A DNA stretch of 64,000 bases from Cupriavidus sp. WGlv3 (lineage in GTDB: Bacteria; Pseudomonadota; Gammaproteobacteria; Burkholderiales; Burkholderiaceae), in NCBI RefSeq assembly GCF_023952475.1, contig NZ_JALHRX010000004.1, positions 186,001-250,000 of the forward strand, in the 5' to 3' direction. The translations under genes and the position numbers were made by a program. Of the stretch, positions 35,258 through 43,982 are shown piece after piece (the first letter of the stretch is position 1; the number at the start of each line of letters is the position of its first letter). The notes under the pieces are model-generated. The model did not search any database. It worked only from the letters and a program-made list of their open reading frames with translations, and was not told the origin of the DNA.

Positions 35258-36561
35258 GGTCGGGCTCCTTGCGACGGCATGGCTTGCGCGGCAGTCGGCA
35301 ACGGCATCAGGAAAGTGAGCTCGGCCCACAGCCTGGCGGTCGCTGCCTCCAGCCTGAGCCGTTCGAGCGAGAGCTCGAGCGCCTTGCGGCTGGCCTCCGC
35401 CACGGCGGCCAGGCTGCCGGCGCCAGTGCGATAGGCGCTCAGGGCCGCCTCGGTTTGTGCCTGCGCCAGTGGCAAGGTGGTATGGCGATAGCGCTCCAGG
35501 CGCGTCTGGTTCAGCTGCAGTTCGGCCTGCTTGCCGCGCAGCTGTGCGACCAGGCCACGGCGTACCGATTCGGCTTGCGCCCGCGCAGCGTTGGCCTGCG
35601 CCAGCCTGGCGGCCAGTTCGCGGTCCTGGCGATGTTCCTGGTCCCACGGCAGCGGCAGCGAGACGTTCAGCGACACCATGTTCGAGTAGGCGGGACCGCG
35701 CTGGCTGTACATCAGCTCGACGCTGACATCCGGCACCTTGTTCTCGCGCGCGACGCGGCTCTCGGCCTCGGCCACGCCAGCTTGCGCCTGCGCGGCAGCG
35801 ATGTCTGGCAGGTGCGTGGCGCCGGCACCATCCAGGGTATCGAGCCAGGCCGGAGCATCGAGCGCGGGGCGCTCGGCCAGCGGCAACGCCGCCGCCTCGC
35901 CGACCCAGCGGCGCAGCATCGCCCGGGACGAGGCGACCGCGGCGCGGGCTTCGTCTTCGCGATCCTGCAGTTGCTGCGATTCGATCCGGGCGGCCAGGAT
36001 CTCGGCGCGTGAGCCGCGGTTGCCGCGATAGGCGGCCTGTGCCGCATCGATCAACAGCTGGATCGATTGCGCCTGTTCGGCCAGTACCGCGTGAGCGCGC
36101 TCAGCGTACCAGCGATCCAGCCACGCCGTGGCGGTGCCGCGTTGCACGTTGGCCAGCGCCACCATACGTTGCGCCTCGGCCGAAGACGCCTCGGCCTCGA
36201 AGCGCTCGGCGCGGGCCTGGCGCTTCGCCGGGCGTGTGAATTCCTGCATGAGGCTGACCGACCTCATGGTCATCGAATCGGTGCCCAGCGAGAACCGGTC
36301 CGGGCCATTCGCCGGGACGTTGTTGACGCCGACCTTCAGGACCGGGTCGGGCATCTGCCTGCCGGCCACAGCCATCTCGATGGCTGACTGGACTGCCGAG
36401 CGCGAGGTCTCGGCATCGGCCGAACGCGCCGCGGCGAGCGCGAGCGCTTCCTGCAGGGAAAGGGCTGGCGCGGACTCCGCCCATGCCGGACGGATCACGG
36501 CAAGCAGCATGAGCGCGAGCGCCAGCCGGCGCCCGCACTTGGTGGATAAGTGCAAATGCAT
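35254..36561 (-). CDS. cusC: TolC-family outer-membrane efflux channel (CusC-like)
   Basis: This 435-aa protein starts at the ATG at 36561 after GGAGG; an 18-residue upstream extension lacks that support. A signal peptide ends at AWA-ES. There is no lipobox cysteine, so unlike E. coli CusC it is probably not lipidated. The coiled-coil helices and repeats (about residues 45-430) are typical of outer membrane factors. It is the first of four coupled genes, cusC-B-A-F. Confidence 0.92.
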   Translation of the reverse strand: MHLHLSTKCGRRLALALMLLAVIRPAWAESAPALSLQEALALAAARSADAETSRSAVQSAIEMAVAGRQMPDPVLKVGVNNVPANGPDRFSLGTDSMTMRSVSLMQEFTRPAKRQARAERFEAEASSAEAQRMVALANVQRGTATAWLDRWYAERAHAVLAEQAQSIQLLIDAAQAAYRGNRGSRAEILAARIESQQLQDREDEARAAVASSRAMLRRWVGEAAALPLAERPALDAPAWLDTLDGAGATHLPDIAAAQAQAGVAEAESRVARENKVPDVSVELMYSQRGPAYSNMVSLNVSLPLPWDQEHRQDRELAARLAQANAARAQAESVRRGLVAQLRGKQAELQLNQTRLERYRHTTLPLAQAQTEAALSAYRTGAGSLAAVAEASRKALELSLERLRLEAATARLWAELTFLMPLPTAAQAMPSQGARP

Positions 36562-36633
36562 AAAGCCTCCGCAAAGCAACGACCACCCTGGAGCCGATGG
36601 CTCAGGGCACGACAACAGGCGTTGCTGCGGAGG

Positions 36634-37032
36634 CTACGTTCGGAAACAGCAGTGAAGGATGGGGAGGGGGCGTGGCGGCGCCCGGGGAATCGCATCGCGG
36701 GAAGCGGCCAGGCGATGTGCCAGGACCGGTATCGGCGCGGGCACCACGACATTGACCAGCACCGGATGGAAGGCGGGAATCTGAGGCGTGGCATGGTCGG
36801 CCGACTTCGAGCCGAGCTGGCAATGCTCCTGGCATAGCCCGTCATGTACGCCAGGCCCGGCGCGTTCCATTGCCATGTCGGGGCAGGCTTCGGTCATGCT
36901 CGCCATCTCTTCCGTCGCGCTCAGCGAATACCGGCTGCCCTCGCAGGCATACGCCGCCGCTGCCAGTTGCACTGTCAGGAAAGCGCTCAGCAGGAAGGCG
37001 GCCAGCCAGAGCCGACGGAAAGTAGTACGCAC
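36634..37032 (-). CDS. Small exported Cys/His/Met-rich protein upstream of cusCBA
   Basis: This 132-aa frame has a likely signal peptide (residues 1-~29, ending AYA-CEG) and a mature part with several Cys, His and Met (CPDMAMER, CQEHC, HCC). It resembles the small CzcI/DUF2946-like proteins seen ahead of heavy-metal efflux genes, which may sense or bind metal in the periplasm. The start is a GTG with only a weak upstream site, so it is uncertain. It lies 72 bases upstream of cusC. Confidence 0.6.
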   Translation of the reverse strand: MRTTFRRLWLAAFLLSAFLTVQLAAAAYACEGSRYSLSATEEMASMTEACPDMAMERAGPGVHDGLCQEHCQLGSKSADHATPQIPAFHPVLVNVVVPAPIPVLAHRLAASRDAIPRAPPRPLPILHCCFRT

Positions 37033-37232
37033 TTGAGAACCTGGGGTTGCCGGAATGGTAGCAGCGTTTGGCTGCTTGCGGCATAGGCCGGTTGGAGGAG
37101 CTTGTCGTCGGTCTGTTCCATCATTGCCGCGTGGCCCCTGGTGCCGTCGACGACAGCGAAGACCCGACCGACAACGCTCGTTGCACCTTACCGGGATGTA
37201 ATGGTTGCGTAACGTCCTGGTGAGGGACGGCC

Positions 37233-37253
37233 CCGTACCTTGGACCGGTACGG
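37233..37253. promoter_or_regulatory. Inverted repeat in the divergent copper promoter region
   Basis: CCGTACC (37233-37239) and GGTACGG (37247-37253) are perfect 7-bp arms with a 7-base spacer. The element lies between the minus-strand small protein and the ATPase gene. It may be a binding site for a copper regulator. The protein is not identified. Confidence 0.35.
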
Positions 37254-37278
37254 CCGCTGGTTTTCGCCCTGGCCGTCC

Positions 37279-37309
37279 TTGACCTTACTACCATGGGAAG
37301 GCCTAAGCT
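37279..37309 (+). promoter_or_regulatory. CueR/MerR-type promoter for the copper ATPase
   Basis: A -35 hexamer TTGACC (37279-37284) and -10 TAAGCT (37304-37309) are separated by 19 bases, the long spacing used by MerR-family activators. The dyad CCTT (37283-37286) / AAGG (37298-37301) lies inside, as in CueR sites. It is 65 bases upstream of the ATPase start. The assignment is inferred from pattern. Confidence 0.55.
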
Positions 37310-37373
37310 GCCGTCTTTGGGCGCGATGGCGGACTCCCCCGTGATGGCAGGCCCAACAACCAAGGGAACCAGG

Positions 37374-39629
37374 ATGAACAGGACGAGCAGCGACCGCGAT
37401 GCCAAGATGCCTGGACGCCACGGTGGCGCGCAGGATGACCAAGCCCATCATCACGAACATGCGCATCACCATGTTCATGAGCAGTCCGGCACCGGGACCG
37501 AGCCAGCCGTGGCGCAGCCTCCCGCCGAGGGCACGATCTATACCTGCCCGATGCATCCCGAGATCCGCCAGGATCATCCGGGTAATTGCCCGAAGTGCGG
37601 CATGACGCTGGAACCGTTGTTGCCGGAACTGGACGAGGGCGACAACCCGGAACTGGTGGATTTTCGTCGCCGCTTCTGGTGGACGCTCCCGCTTACCGGG
37701 GTGGTGTTCGTGCTGGCGATGTTCGGGCATCGCCTTGGATGGATGGAAGTCTCAACGCAGAGCTGGGTCGAGCTTGTCCTATCGACGCCGGTGGTGCTGT
37801 GGGCAGGTCGGCCGTTCTTCGTGCGGTTTTTCCAGTCGATCGTCAACCGCAGTCCGAACATGTGGACGTTGATCGGGATCGGCACCGGCGCTGCCTATCT
37901 CTACAGTGTCGTCGCGACCATCATGCCCGGCGCCTTTCCGCAGGCGTTCGCCGAGCATGGCCGCATCGGCGTCTACTTCGAGGCCGCGGCAGTGATCATC
38001 TCCCTCACCTTGCTGGGGCAGTTGCTTGAACTGAAGGCCCGCTCCCAGACCTCGGCCGCCATCAAGTCGCTGCTCGGGCTGGCGCCCAAGACTGCAAGAC
38101 GCATCGGTGCGGGCGGGATCGAGGAAGACGTACCCCTGGCCCATGTGCATGTCGGCGACCTGCTGCGCGTGCGGCCCGGCGAGAAAGTGCCGGTCGACGG
38201 TGTCGTGACCGAAGGCACCAGCGCCGTCGACGAGTCGATGATCACCGGCGAGCCGATTCCCACCACCAAGCGCGCCGGCGACCGTGTCATCGGTGCCACC
38301 ATGAACACATCGGGCAGCCTGGTGATCCAGTCCGAAAAGGTCGGCTCGCAGACCGTGCTGTCGCAGATTGTGCAGATGGTGGCGCAGGCGCAGCGGTCGA
38401 AGGCGCCGATGCAGCGGATGGCGGACAAGGTCGCCGGCGTCTTTGTCGTCAGCGTCATCGGCATCGCGGTGCTGACCTTTGTCGCATGGGGACTGTTCGG
38501 TCCCGAGCCGAGCTGGGTGTTCGGCCTGATCAATGCCGTCGCCGTGCTGATCATCGCCTGTCCTTGCGCGCTGGGCCTGGCTACGCCGATGTCGATCATG
38601 GTGGCAAGCGGGAAGGGGGCGTCCGGCGGCGTGCTATTCCGCGACGCCGCGGCAATCGAGAACCTGCGCAAGGTCGATACCCTGATTGTAGATAAGACCG
38701 GGACGCTTACCGAAGGCAGGCCGGTATTCGAGCGCGCGATCGGCGCCAATGGCTTTACCGAGGAAGACGTGCTGCGGCTGGCTGCCAGCGTGGATCAAGG
38801 CAGCGAACACCCACTTGCCGCCGCGATCGTCGACGCAGCCCGTAGTCGAGGCCTGCCGCTGGACAAGCCGGAAAGCTTCGAGTCGAGTTCGGGGATTGGC
38901 GTAAGGGGCACGTTGGGCGGCAGGAAGATCGCGATCGGAAACACCGCGCTCATGGAAGCCGAGGGCGTTGCCACCGAAGCGCTGGTTGCGCAGGCGGACG
39001 CATTGCGTGGGCAAGGCGCCAGCGTCATGTATCTCGCCGTCGACAGCAAGCTTGCGGGCCTGCTCGCCGTCTCCGACCCGGTCAAGACCACCACGCCCGA
39101 GGCGCTGGCGCGTCTTCGGGATGAAGGCATCCGTGTCGTCATGGCGACCGGAGACGGCATCGCAACCGCCAGGGCCGTGGCCGCAAAACTTGGCGTGGAC
39201 GAATTCCACGGCGAGGTCAAGCCGGCCGACAAGCTCGAACTTGTCAGTTCCCTGCAGCAGTCCGGCGCGGTGGTCGCCATGGCCGGCGACGGCATCAATG
39301 ACGCGCCGGCGCTGGCGAAGGCCGATGTGGGTATCGCCATGGGCACCGGCACCGACGTCGCGATGAACAGCGCCCAGGTTACGCTGGTCAAGGGGGATTT
39401 ACGCGGCATTGCCCGCGCCCGCCAACTGTCGCACGCGACCATTCGAAACATGAAGCAGAATCTCGGTTTTGCGTTCATTTACAACGCCCTCGGCGTGCCG
39501 CTGGCGGCCGGCGTGTTGTATCCCGTGACCGGCCTGTTGCTGTCGCCGATGATTGCTGCGCTGGCGATGAGCCTGAGTTCGGCCTCGGTCATCGCCAATG
39601 CGCTGCGTCTCAGGAACGCTGCTTCGTAA
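37374..39629 (+). CDS. Copper-translocating P-type ATPase with His-rich N-terminus
   Basis: This 751-aa P1B-ATPase starts at the ATG at 37374 (AAGGGA upstream). It opens with a His-rich tail (about residues 25-36) and a heavy-metal-binding domain with CPMHP (58-62) and CPKCGM (72-77). It has the ion-site CPC motif near residue 396, the phosphorylation site DKTGT near 440, the TGEP actuator motif and the [10 protein letters not shown] hinge. It resembles CopF/SilP-type Cu(I)/Ag(I) exporters. It lacks a classical GMTCxxC domain. It is divergent from cusCBAF and likely CueR-regulated. Confidence 0.95.
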   Translation: MNRTSSDRDAKMPGRHGGAQDDQAHHHEHAHHHVHEQSGTGTEPAVAQPPAEGTIYTCPMHPEIRQDHPGNCPKCGMTLEPLLPELDEGDNPELVDFRRRFWWTLPLTGVVFVLAMFGHRLGWMEVSTQSWVELVLSTPVVLWAGRPFFVRFFQSIVNRSPNMWTLIGIGTGAAYLYSVVATIMPGAFPQAFAEHGRIGVYFEAAAVIISLTLLGQLLELKARSQTSAAIKSLLGLAPKTARRIGAGGIEEDVPLAHVHVGDLLRVRPGEKVPVDGVVTEGTSAVDESMITGEPIPTTKRAGDRVIGATMNTSGSLVIQSEKVGSQTVLSQIVQMVAQAQRSKAPMQRMADKVAGVFVVSVIGIAVLTFVAWGLFGPEPSWVFGLINAVAVLIIACPCALGLATPMSIMVASGKGASGGVLFRDAAAIENLRKVDTLIVDKTGTLTEGRPVFERAIGANGFTEEDVLRLAASVDQGSEHPLAAAIVDAARSRGLPLDKPESFESSSGIGVRGTLGGRKIAIGNTALMEAEGVATEALVAQADALRGQGASVMYLAVDSKLAGLLAVSDPVKTTTPEALARLRDEGIRVVMATGDGIATARAVAAKLGVDEFHGEVKPADKLELVSSLQQSGAVVAMAGDGINDAPALAKADVGIAMGTGTDVAMNSAQVTLVKGDLRGIARARQLSHATIRNMKQNLGFAFIYNALGVPLAAGVLYPVTGLLLSPMIAALAMSLSSASVIANALRLRNAAS

Positions 39630-39712
39630 GGCGGATACGGGTGGATACGGGGTGACCCTAGTTTTTGTCAGGAGTCAGGTGTAGTGATGAAGCTTATTGG
39701 TCCAGGCGCGAC

Positions 39713-40255
39713 ATGAACAAATCAGGCAAGCCCCGCTGGCGGATCGTGGCGCTGCTTGTGCTCGGTGGTGTGATTGCCACTGCCGTTGCACTGCAGACCA
39801 GGCGGTATCTCGATACGCCATCCAATGCCAGCAAGACAGGCGATATGCGGCAGCTGCGCATCGATGCCACCGACGCGGTCAGCGTCGCGCAGGGTCGCAA
39901 GATCTACGCACAGCAATGCGCTGCATGCCATGGCGCCAACCTGGAGGGCCAGCCCAACTGGCGCGAACGCCTACCGAACGGCCGGATGCCAGCACCCCCG
40001 CATGATGCGTCCGGCCATACCTGGCATCATCCCGACGCCGTGTTATTTGCGATTACCAAGAATGGGCTGGTAGCCGGGGTGACGGCTCCGGAGGGGTATG
40101 TCAGCGATATGCCGGCGTTCGGGCAATCGCTGTCCGACGACGACATCGTCGCCGTGCTGGCCTATATCAAAAGTACCTGGCCACAGAAAATGGCTGCGGC
40201 GCAGCGGGAGGTTACGGAAGCGCATGCCGTGCGGAAACAGGGCGCTGCGCAGTAG
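39713..40255 (+). CDS. Membrane-anchored c-type cytochrome
   Basis: This 180-aa protein starts at the ATG at 39713, giving an N-terminal anchor (residues ~10-28) and a single haem-c domain. The CAACH site is at 69-73 and a likely axial Met lies in YVSDMPAFG. It sits 83 bases downstream of the copper ATPase and on the same strand. A role in copper handling or in a periplasmic electron path is possible but not shown. Confidence 0.88.
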   Translation: MNKSGKPRWRIVALLVLGGVIATAVALQTRRYLDTPSNASKTGDMRQLRIDATDAVSVAQGRKIYAQQCAACHGANLEGQPNWRERLPNGRMPAPPHDASGHTWHHPDAVLFAITKNGLVAGVTAPEGYVSDMPAFGQSLSDDDIVAVLAYIKSTWPQKMAAAQREVTEAHAVRKQGAAQ

Positions 40256-40361
40256 TTGCGGATTTGATCCTTTTGGGCATATTTTTGAGCAGATTGAGTC
40301 TCGAAATGAGCATTGGCTACACCTAAAGTGGAGGCTCCCAACCACCTGATGAGAGCCCTCC

Positions 40362-40997
40362 ATGACCCAGGAAATCAGCCGGACCAATGCAGTCATCGAA
40401 TGTATCTTGAGCCGTAGCGCGGCCAAGTACTACGATCCCGCCGCCGCCTTGAGCGACGACGAAATTCGCGCGCTGGTACGAATCGGTACCAGCGCGCCGA
40501 CATCCTTCCACATGCAGAACTGGCGTTTCATCGCCGTACGTTCCGCCGAGGCCAAGGCACGGCTCAGCCCGATCGCCTGGAACCAGCCCCCGATCACCGA
40601 AGCTGCCGTGACTTTCATCGTCTGTGGTCAATTGGCCGATTCGAGCGTAATACCGGATCGCCTGGCGCCGCTGGTGGAGGCGGGCGTCATGCCGGCGGAA
40701 ATGGTGCCGGAATGGGAAATTCCCGCACGCAACCTGTACATGGATTACCCGCAGCGCCAGCGGGACGAGGCCGTACGCAGCGGCACCTTTGGCGCGGCGG
40801 CGATGATCTACGCCGCGCGCTCGCTAGGCCTGGGTTCGACGCCGATGATTGGCTTCGATGCTGAAGCAGTGCACCGCGAGTTTGGACTGGCCAGGAACGA
40901 AGTGCCGGTCATGCTGTTGTCCGTAGGCGCGGAGCGCACCGGAAACTGGCCGCAGAAGCCGCGCCTGCCGGTGGCCGATGTGTTGGACCTGCTATAA
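40362..40997 (+). CDS. Nitroreductase-family protein
   Basis: This 211-aa FMN-dependent reductase has RSAAKYYDPAAALSDDEIRAL, APTSFHMQNWRFIAV and GLGSTPMIGFDA segments typical of the family. It probably reduces nitro or quinone compounds with NAD(P)H. It is followed 62 bases later by an AhpD-like gene and then an AraC regulator, all on the same strand, suggesting an electrophile or oxidative-stress module. Confidence 0.87.
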   Translation: MTQEISRTNAVIECILSRSAAKYYDPAAALSDDEIRALVRIGTSAPTSFHMQNWRFIAVRSAEAKARLSPIAWNQPPITEAAVTFIVCGQLADSSVIPDRLAPLVEAGVMPAEMVPEWEIPARNLYMDYPQRQRDEAVRSGTFGAAAMIYAARSLGLGSTPMIGFDAEAVHREFGLARNEVPVMLLSVGAERTGNWPQKPRLPVADVLDLL

Positions 40998-41059
40998 GCG
41001 GTCCGCCGCCGCACATGGATTTTCCCAAACAGTAAAGCCAGTACCTTACAGAGACTACG

Positions 41060-41605
41060 ATGCCAAGAACTGATGCCCTGAAGCCGGAGCAAGTGCCGGC
41101 CGAATCGAAACCGACCCTCGATGCGTTCACCAGGAACCTAGGATTTACCCCGAACATGATGGCGACCTTCGCCCAAAGTCCGATCGCGTTCAACGCATGG
41201 GCCACCCTGCTGGGCTCCTTGAGCAAGGCGCTCGACGTGAAGACGCGTGACAGCATCGGCCTCGCCGTCTCCGAAGTGAACGGCTGCAATTACTGCCTGA
41301 CGGTTCACAGCTTTACCGCCGAGCATATGGCCAGGCTGGCCGCCGATGAAATCATTCTGGCCCGCAGGGGCCATGCCACCGACCCGAAGCGCGACGCGGC
41401 GGTCCAGTTTGCGCGCAAAGTCATCGAGACCCGCGGCAACGTCACTGACGCCGATTTCAAAGCCGTCCGCGATGCTGGCTACACGGATGCGAACATCATG
41501 GAAATCGTCGCGCTGGTTGCCATGTTTTCCCTGACCAACTTCATCAATAACGTGTTTGATCCCGAGAAGGACTTTCCTGCCGTTGCGCCGGCCGGCTCGG
41601 TCTGA
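41060..41605 (+). CDS. Carboxymuconolactone decarboxylase / AhpD-like protein
   Basis: This 181-aa protein fits the AhpD-like branch of the CMD family (peroxidase-related type). Its redox centre is NGCNYCLTVHSF, a CxxC followed by His, which can reduce peroxides or act as a thiol reductase. It lies between a nitroreductase and an AraC gene. It is followed by two strong inverted repeats before the next gene. Confidence 0.88.
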   Translation: MPRTDALKPEQVPAESKPTLDAFTRNLGFTPNMMATFAQSPIAFNAWATLLGSLSKALDVKTRDSIGLAVSEVNGCNYCLTVHSFTAEHMARLAADEIILARRGHATDPKRDAAVQFARKVIETRGNVTDADFKAVRDAGYTDANIMEIVALVAMFSLTNFINNVFDPEKDFPAVAPAGSV

Positions 41606-41613
41606 CGCGATCC

Positions 41614-41646
41614 GCTCGCATCGATTCGTCTCCGGTCGATGCGAGC
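41614..41646 (+). terminator. Hairpin after the AhpD-like gene
   Basis: GCTCGCATCGA (41614-41624) and TCGATGCGAGC (41636-41646) are perfect 11-bp arms with an 11-base loop, 8 bases after the stop. No T-run follows, so it is a factor-dependent terminator or an mRNA-stability hairpin. Confidence 0.5.
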
Positions 41647-41664
41647 ACCATGCCCAAGCCTGGA

Positions 41665-41692
41665 GGTACCCGGGAAAGATTCCCGGGATACC
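41665..41692. promoter_or_regulatory. Strong inverted repeat upstream of an AraC gene
   Basis: GGTA plus CCCGGGAA (41665-41676) pairs with TTCCCGGG, one bulged A and TACC (41680-41692), around an AGA loop. It lies 66 bases before the AraC start. It may be an RNA hairpin or operator. Confidence 0.45.
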
Positions 41693-41757
41693 GAAGAGCG
41701 AGAGACCGCTGTGCAATTGCCATAAGATGCTTGATCGTTCCAGGTTCCCGAGATCCA

Positions 41758-42726
41758 ATGTCCCAAGTTGACTGGCTGAGCCAACTGCTGCAAATGATCA
41801 CCGTCACCGGGCGGCTGGAGGTCCGTTGCGTCTATGGTGCGCCATGGCGGGTGGCCTGGCCTCAGTCCGCGGCGCACGAGATTCCGTACCACGTCGTGCT
41901 CAAGGGCCGGGCGATGGTCGAGAATCCGCAGACGCAGACGACGCTGGAACTGGTGGCAGGAGATATCGTGCTATTGCCTCACGGGTCGGCCCACGTACTG
42001 CACGATGGCAGTGGACAGCAGCCGGGTCGTACCCACAATCGCCACGGTGCTGCAGGATGGATGCTCAGCCAGAATGATGGCCCAGGCGAGCAGCTGGACC
42101 TGTTATGCGGGCGATTTCTCATCGAGCCGCCCCATGATCGGCTGATTCGCAGTTATCTGCCCACGAACCTGGTGGTACGTGCGATGGACGTCCATCGCGA
42201 AGAGGCCATGTCATCCGCTTCGCATCACCTGGCCGGCCTGCTGGAACTGATGCGCATGGAGTCCACCGGCGACAAACTGGGCGGATGCGCCATGCTTAAC
42301 GCGCTTACCTCGGCGCTGTTCACGTTGGTACTGCGCGCCGCCAGCGAATCCGCGCAGGCCCCCGCAGGCTTGTTGGCGCTTGTCGGCCATCCACGGCTGG
42401 CGCCCGCCATTTCGGCCATGTTCGCCGATCCGGCGCGCCCCTGGACTTTGCCGGATCTGGCCGACTTGTGCAGCATGTCACGCGCCACCTTCATGCGGCA
42501 CTTCCAGGACAAGCTCGGACGTTCGGCCATCGAATTGCTGACGGATATCAGGATGAGCCTGGCCGCCAACGCGCTGAAGAAACCGGCGATGACCACAGAG
42601 GCCGTGGCGGATTCGGTCGGGTATCGGTCCGTGGCTGCGTTCCGGCGAGCGTTCACGGAAACGATGGGAATGACGCCGGGGCAATGGCGCCGTCTGGCTC
42701 GCGAAACGGGTAACGCCTCTGCATGA
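41758..42726 (+). CDS. AraC-family regulator with cupin-type sensor
   Basis: This 322-aa protein uses the ATG at 41758; an upstream in-frame extension of 36 residues crosses the strong hairpin and is rejected. The N-terminal domain is a cupin_6-type sensor (ELVAGDIVLLPHGSAHVL). The C-terminal AraC domain has LADLCSMSRATFMRHFQDKLG and VADSVGYRSVAAFRRAFTE. It ends at a rho-independent terminator shared with the converging metallo-hydrolase gene. It likely controls the nitroreductase / AhpD-like genes or the metallo-hydrolase. Confidence 0.92.
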   Translation: MSQVDWLSQLLQMITVTGRLEVRCVYGAPWRVAWPQSAAHEIPYHVVLKGRAMVENPQTQTTLELVAGDIVLLPHGSAHVLHDGSGQQPGRTHNRHGAAGWMLSQNDGPGEQLDLLCGRFLIEPPHDRLIRSYLPTNLVVRAMDVHREEAMSSASHHLAGLLELMRMESTGDKLGGCAMLNALTSALFTLVLRAASESAQAPAGLLALVGHPRLAPAISAMFADPARPWTLPDLADLCSMSRATFMRHFQDKLGRSAIELLTDIRMSLAANALKKPAMTTEAVADSVGYRSVAAFRRAFTETMGMTPGQWRRLARETGNASA

Positions 42727-42744
42727 TTGCCGGGTTTGAAGAAC

Positions 42745-42777
42745 AAAAGGCCCGTCGCCGGTGCGACGGGCTTTTTT
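42745..42777. terminator. Bidirectional rho-independent terminator
   Basis: GCCCGTCGC (42750-42758), a CGGT loop and GCGACGGGC (42763-42771) form a perfect 9-bp stem. Four A on the left and six T on the right flank it. It lies between the converging AraC and metallo-hydrolase genes and works for both. Confidence 0.9.
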
Positions 42778-42794
42778 GCTTCCGCGCTCGTCAA

Positions 42795-43730
42795 TCAGTA
42801 ATCCCATTGCACCGGCACGAACCGGAAGCTTTCTCCATGCTTCGCAACATGCCCGATGGACGGGAACGCGACATGCGCCGCGGCCAGCAGGGAACCGGTT
42901 GCCGCGGCTTCGTTGAGCAGCGCGATACGCACGTCCGTGGCGCCTTCGGGATCGTGCTCGAAGCCATTCTGCCAGTCGGGCCGCTCGAAGCCGACTTCGA
43001 AGATCGCGTCGCCGACGAACGTCAGTTTCTCGCCGTTCGATGCCACGTCCACGACGCAGTGCCCCGGCGTGTGCCCGCCCGTCACGCGCGCCGACACACC
43101 CGCAGCGATTTCCACGGTCTGGTCGAACTGCACGATGTTCTCGCTGTAGCGTTGCGCAAACTTTGCCGCCGCCTTGCGGAGCGCGGGAGGCACCGCCTCC
43201 GGCATTACCGTCTTGCTGAAGTCCGGATTTTTCCAGAACTCCACTTCCGCGGCCGCCACGTGAATGCGTACGTCCGGACGCAGCTTGGCCTTGACGCCAT
43301 CGACGTTCAGCCCGCCGACGTGGTCCATATGCATATGCGTGATCACGATATCGGTGATCGCGGCCAGGTCGATACCCGCCGATTCCAGGCGCATCACTGA
43401 CCGACCGGCGCGCGTGAAATATTCGAAGCCGTCGCCAACGCCCGAGTCGATCAGGATCAGGCGTTCGCCGCTGCGCACCAGCGCGATATTCAGCGCCCAG
43501 TCGAAGGTGTCGCGTTGCAGGAAGCGGCCATCGCACCAGGCGTTGCGGTCGGCCTGGCTTACGTTGGTGGACATGGTCGAGGCCGGCAGCGGAAGAATGC
43601 CATCGCTGATCAGCACGACATCGACGTCACCCACGCGCACGGCGTAGCGGGAGGGCACGAGTTCGCCGGCACCATCCTTGCCAAGGTTGGCGGTAACCGG
43701 CTGCACATTGCGGGTTGTTTCGCTCATCAT
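42795..43730 (-). CDS. Metallo-beta-lactamase-fold hydrolase
   Basis: This 311-aa protein has the MBL zinc motif THMHMDHVGG, then GHTPGHCV and a later VGDAIF aspartate, resembling lactonase-type and quorum-quenching-like hydrolases. The ATG at 43730 follows AGGA; a 61-residue upstream extension is rejected. There is no clear signal peptide. It hydrolyses an unknown ester or lactone. Confidence 0.9.
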   Translation of the reverse strand: MMSETTRNVQPVTANLGKDGAGELVPSRYAVRVGDVDVVLISDGILPLPASTMSTNVSQADRNAWCDGRFLQRDTFDWALNIALVRSGERLILIDSGVGDGFEYFTRAGRSVMRLESAGIDLAAITDIVITHMHMDHVGGLNVDGVKAKLRPDVRIHVAAAEVEFWKNPDFSKTVMPEAVPPALRKAAAKFAQRYSENIVQFDQTVEIAAGVSARVTGGHTPGHCVVDVASNGEKLTFVGDAIFEVGFERPDWQNGFEHDPEGATDVRIALLNEAAATGSLLAAAHVAFPSIGHVAKHGESFRFVPVQWDY

Positions 43731-43982
43731 CGGGAGTCCTGTCAGTGGGGGGGAAGCCGCACTCGGCGGCAGGCATGTTCCGCTGCGTTGCGCGGACATC
43801 CTTCTCGACTGTCGCGCGTTCCGTGCGACCATCGTTGCAACCGATTCTAGGCAGCGGGAGCGATTGCCAGTAGCGTCGCGACGGCCTTCAGTATGTTGAG
43901 CGAACCGCAACAATTGGCGCCGGACGGGTGATGAGCGGCGGCGTGAGTTGACAGGGTTTGCGGCAGGCTGCTTGTCAGGGGC

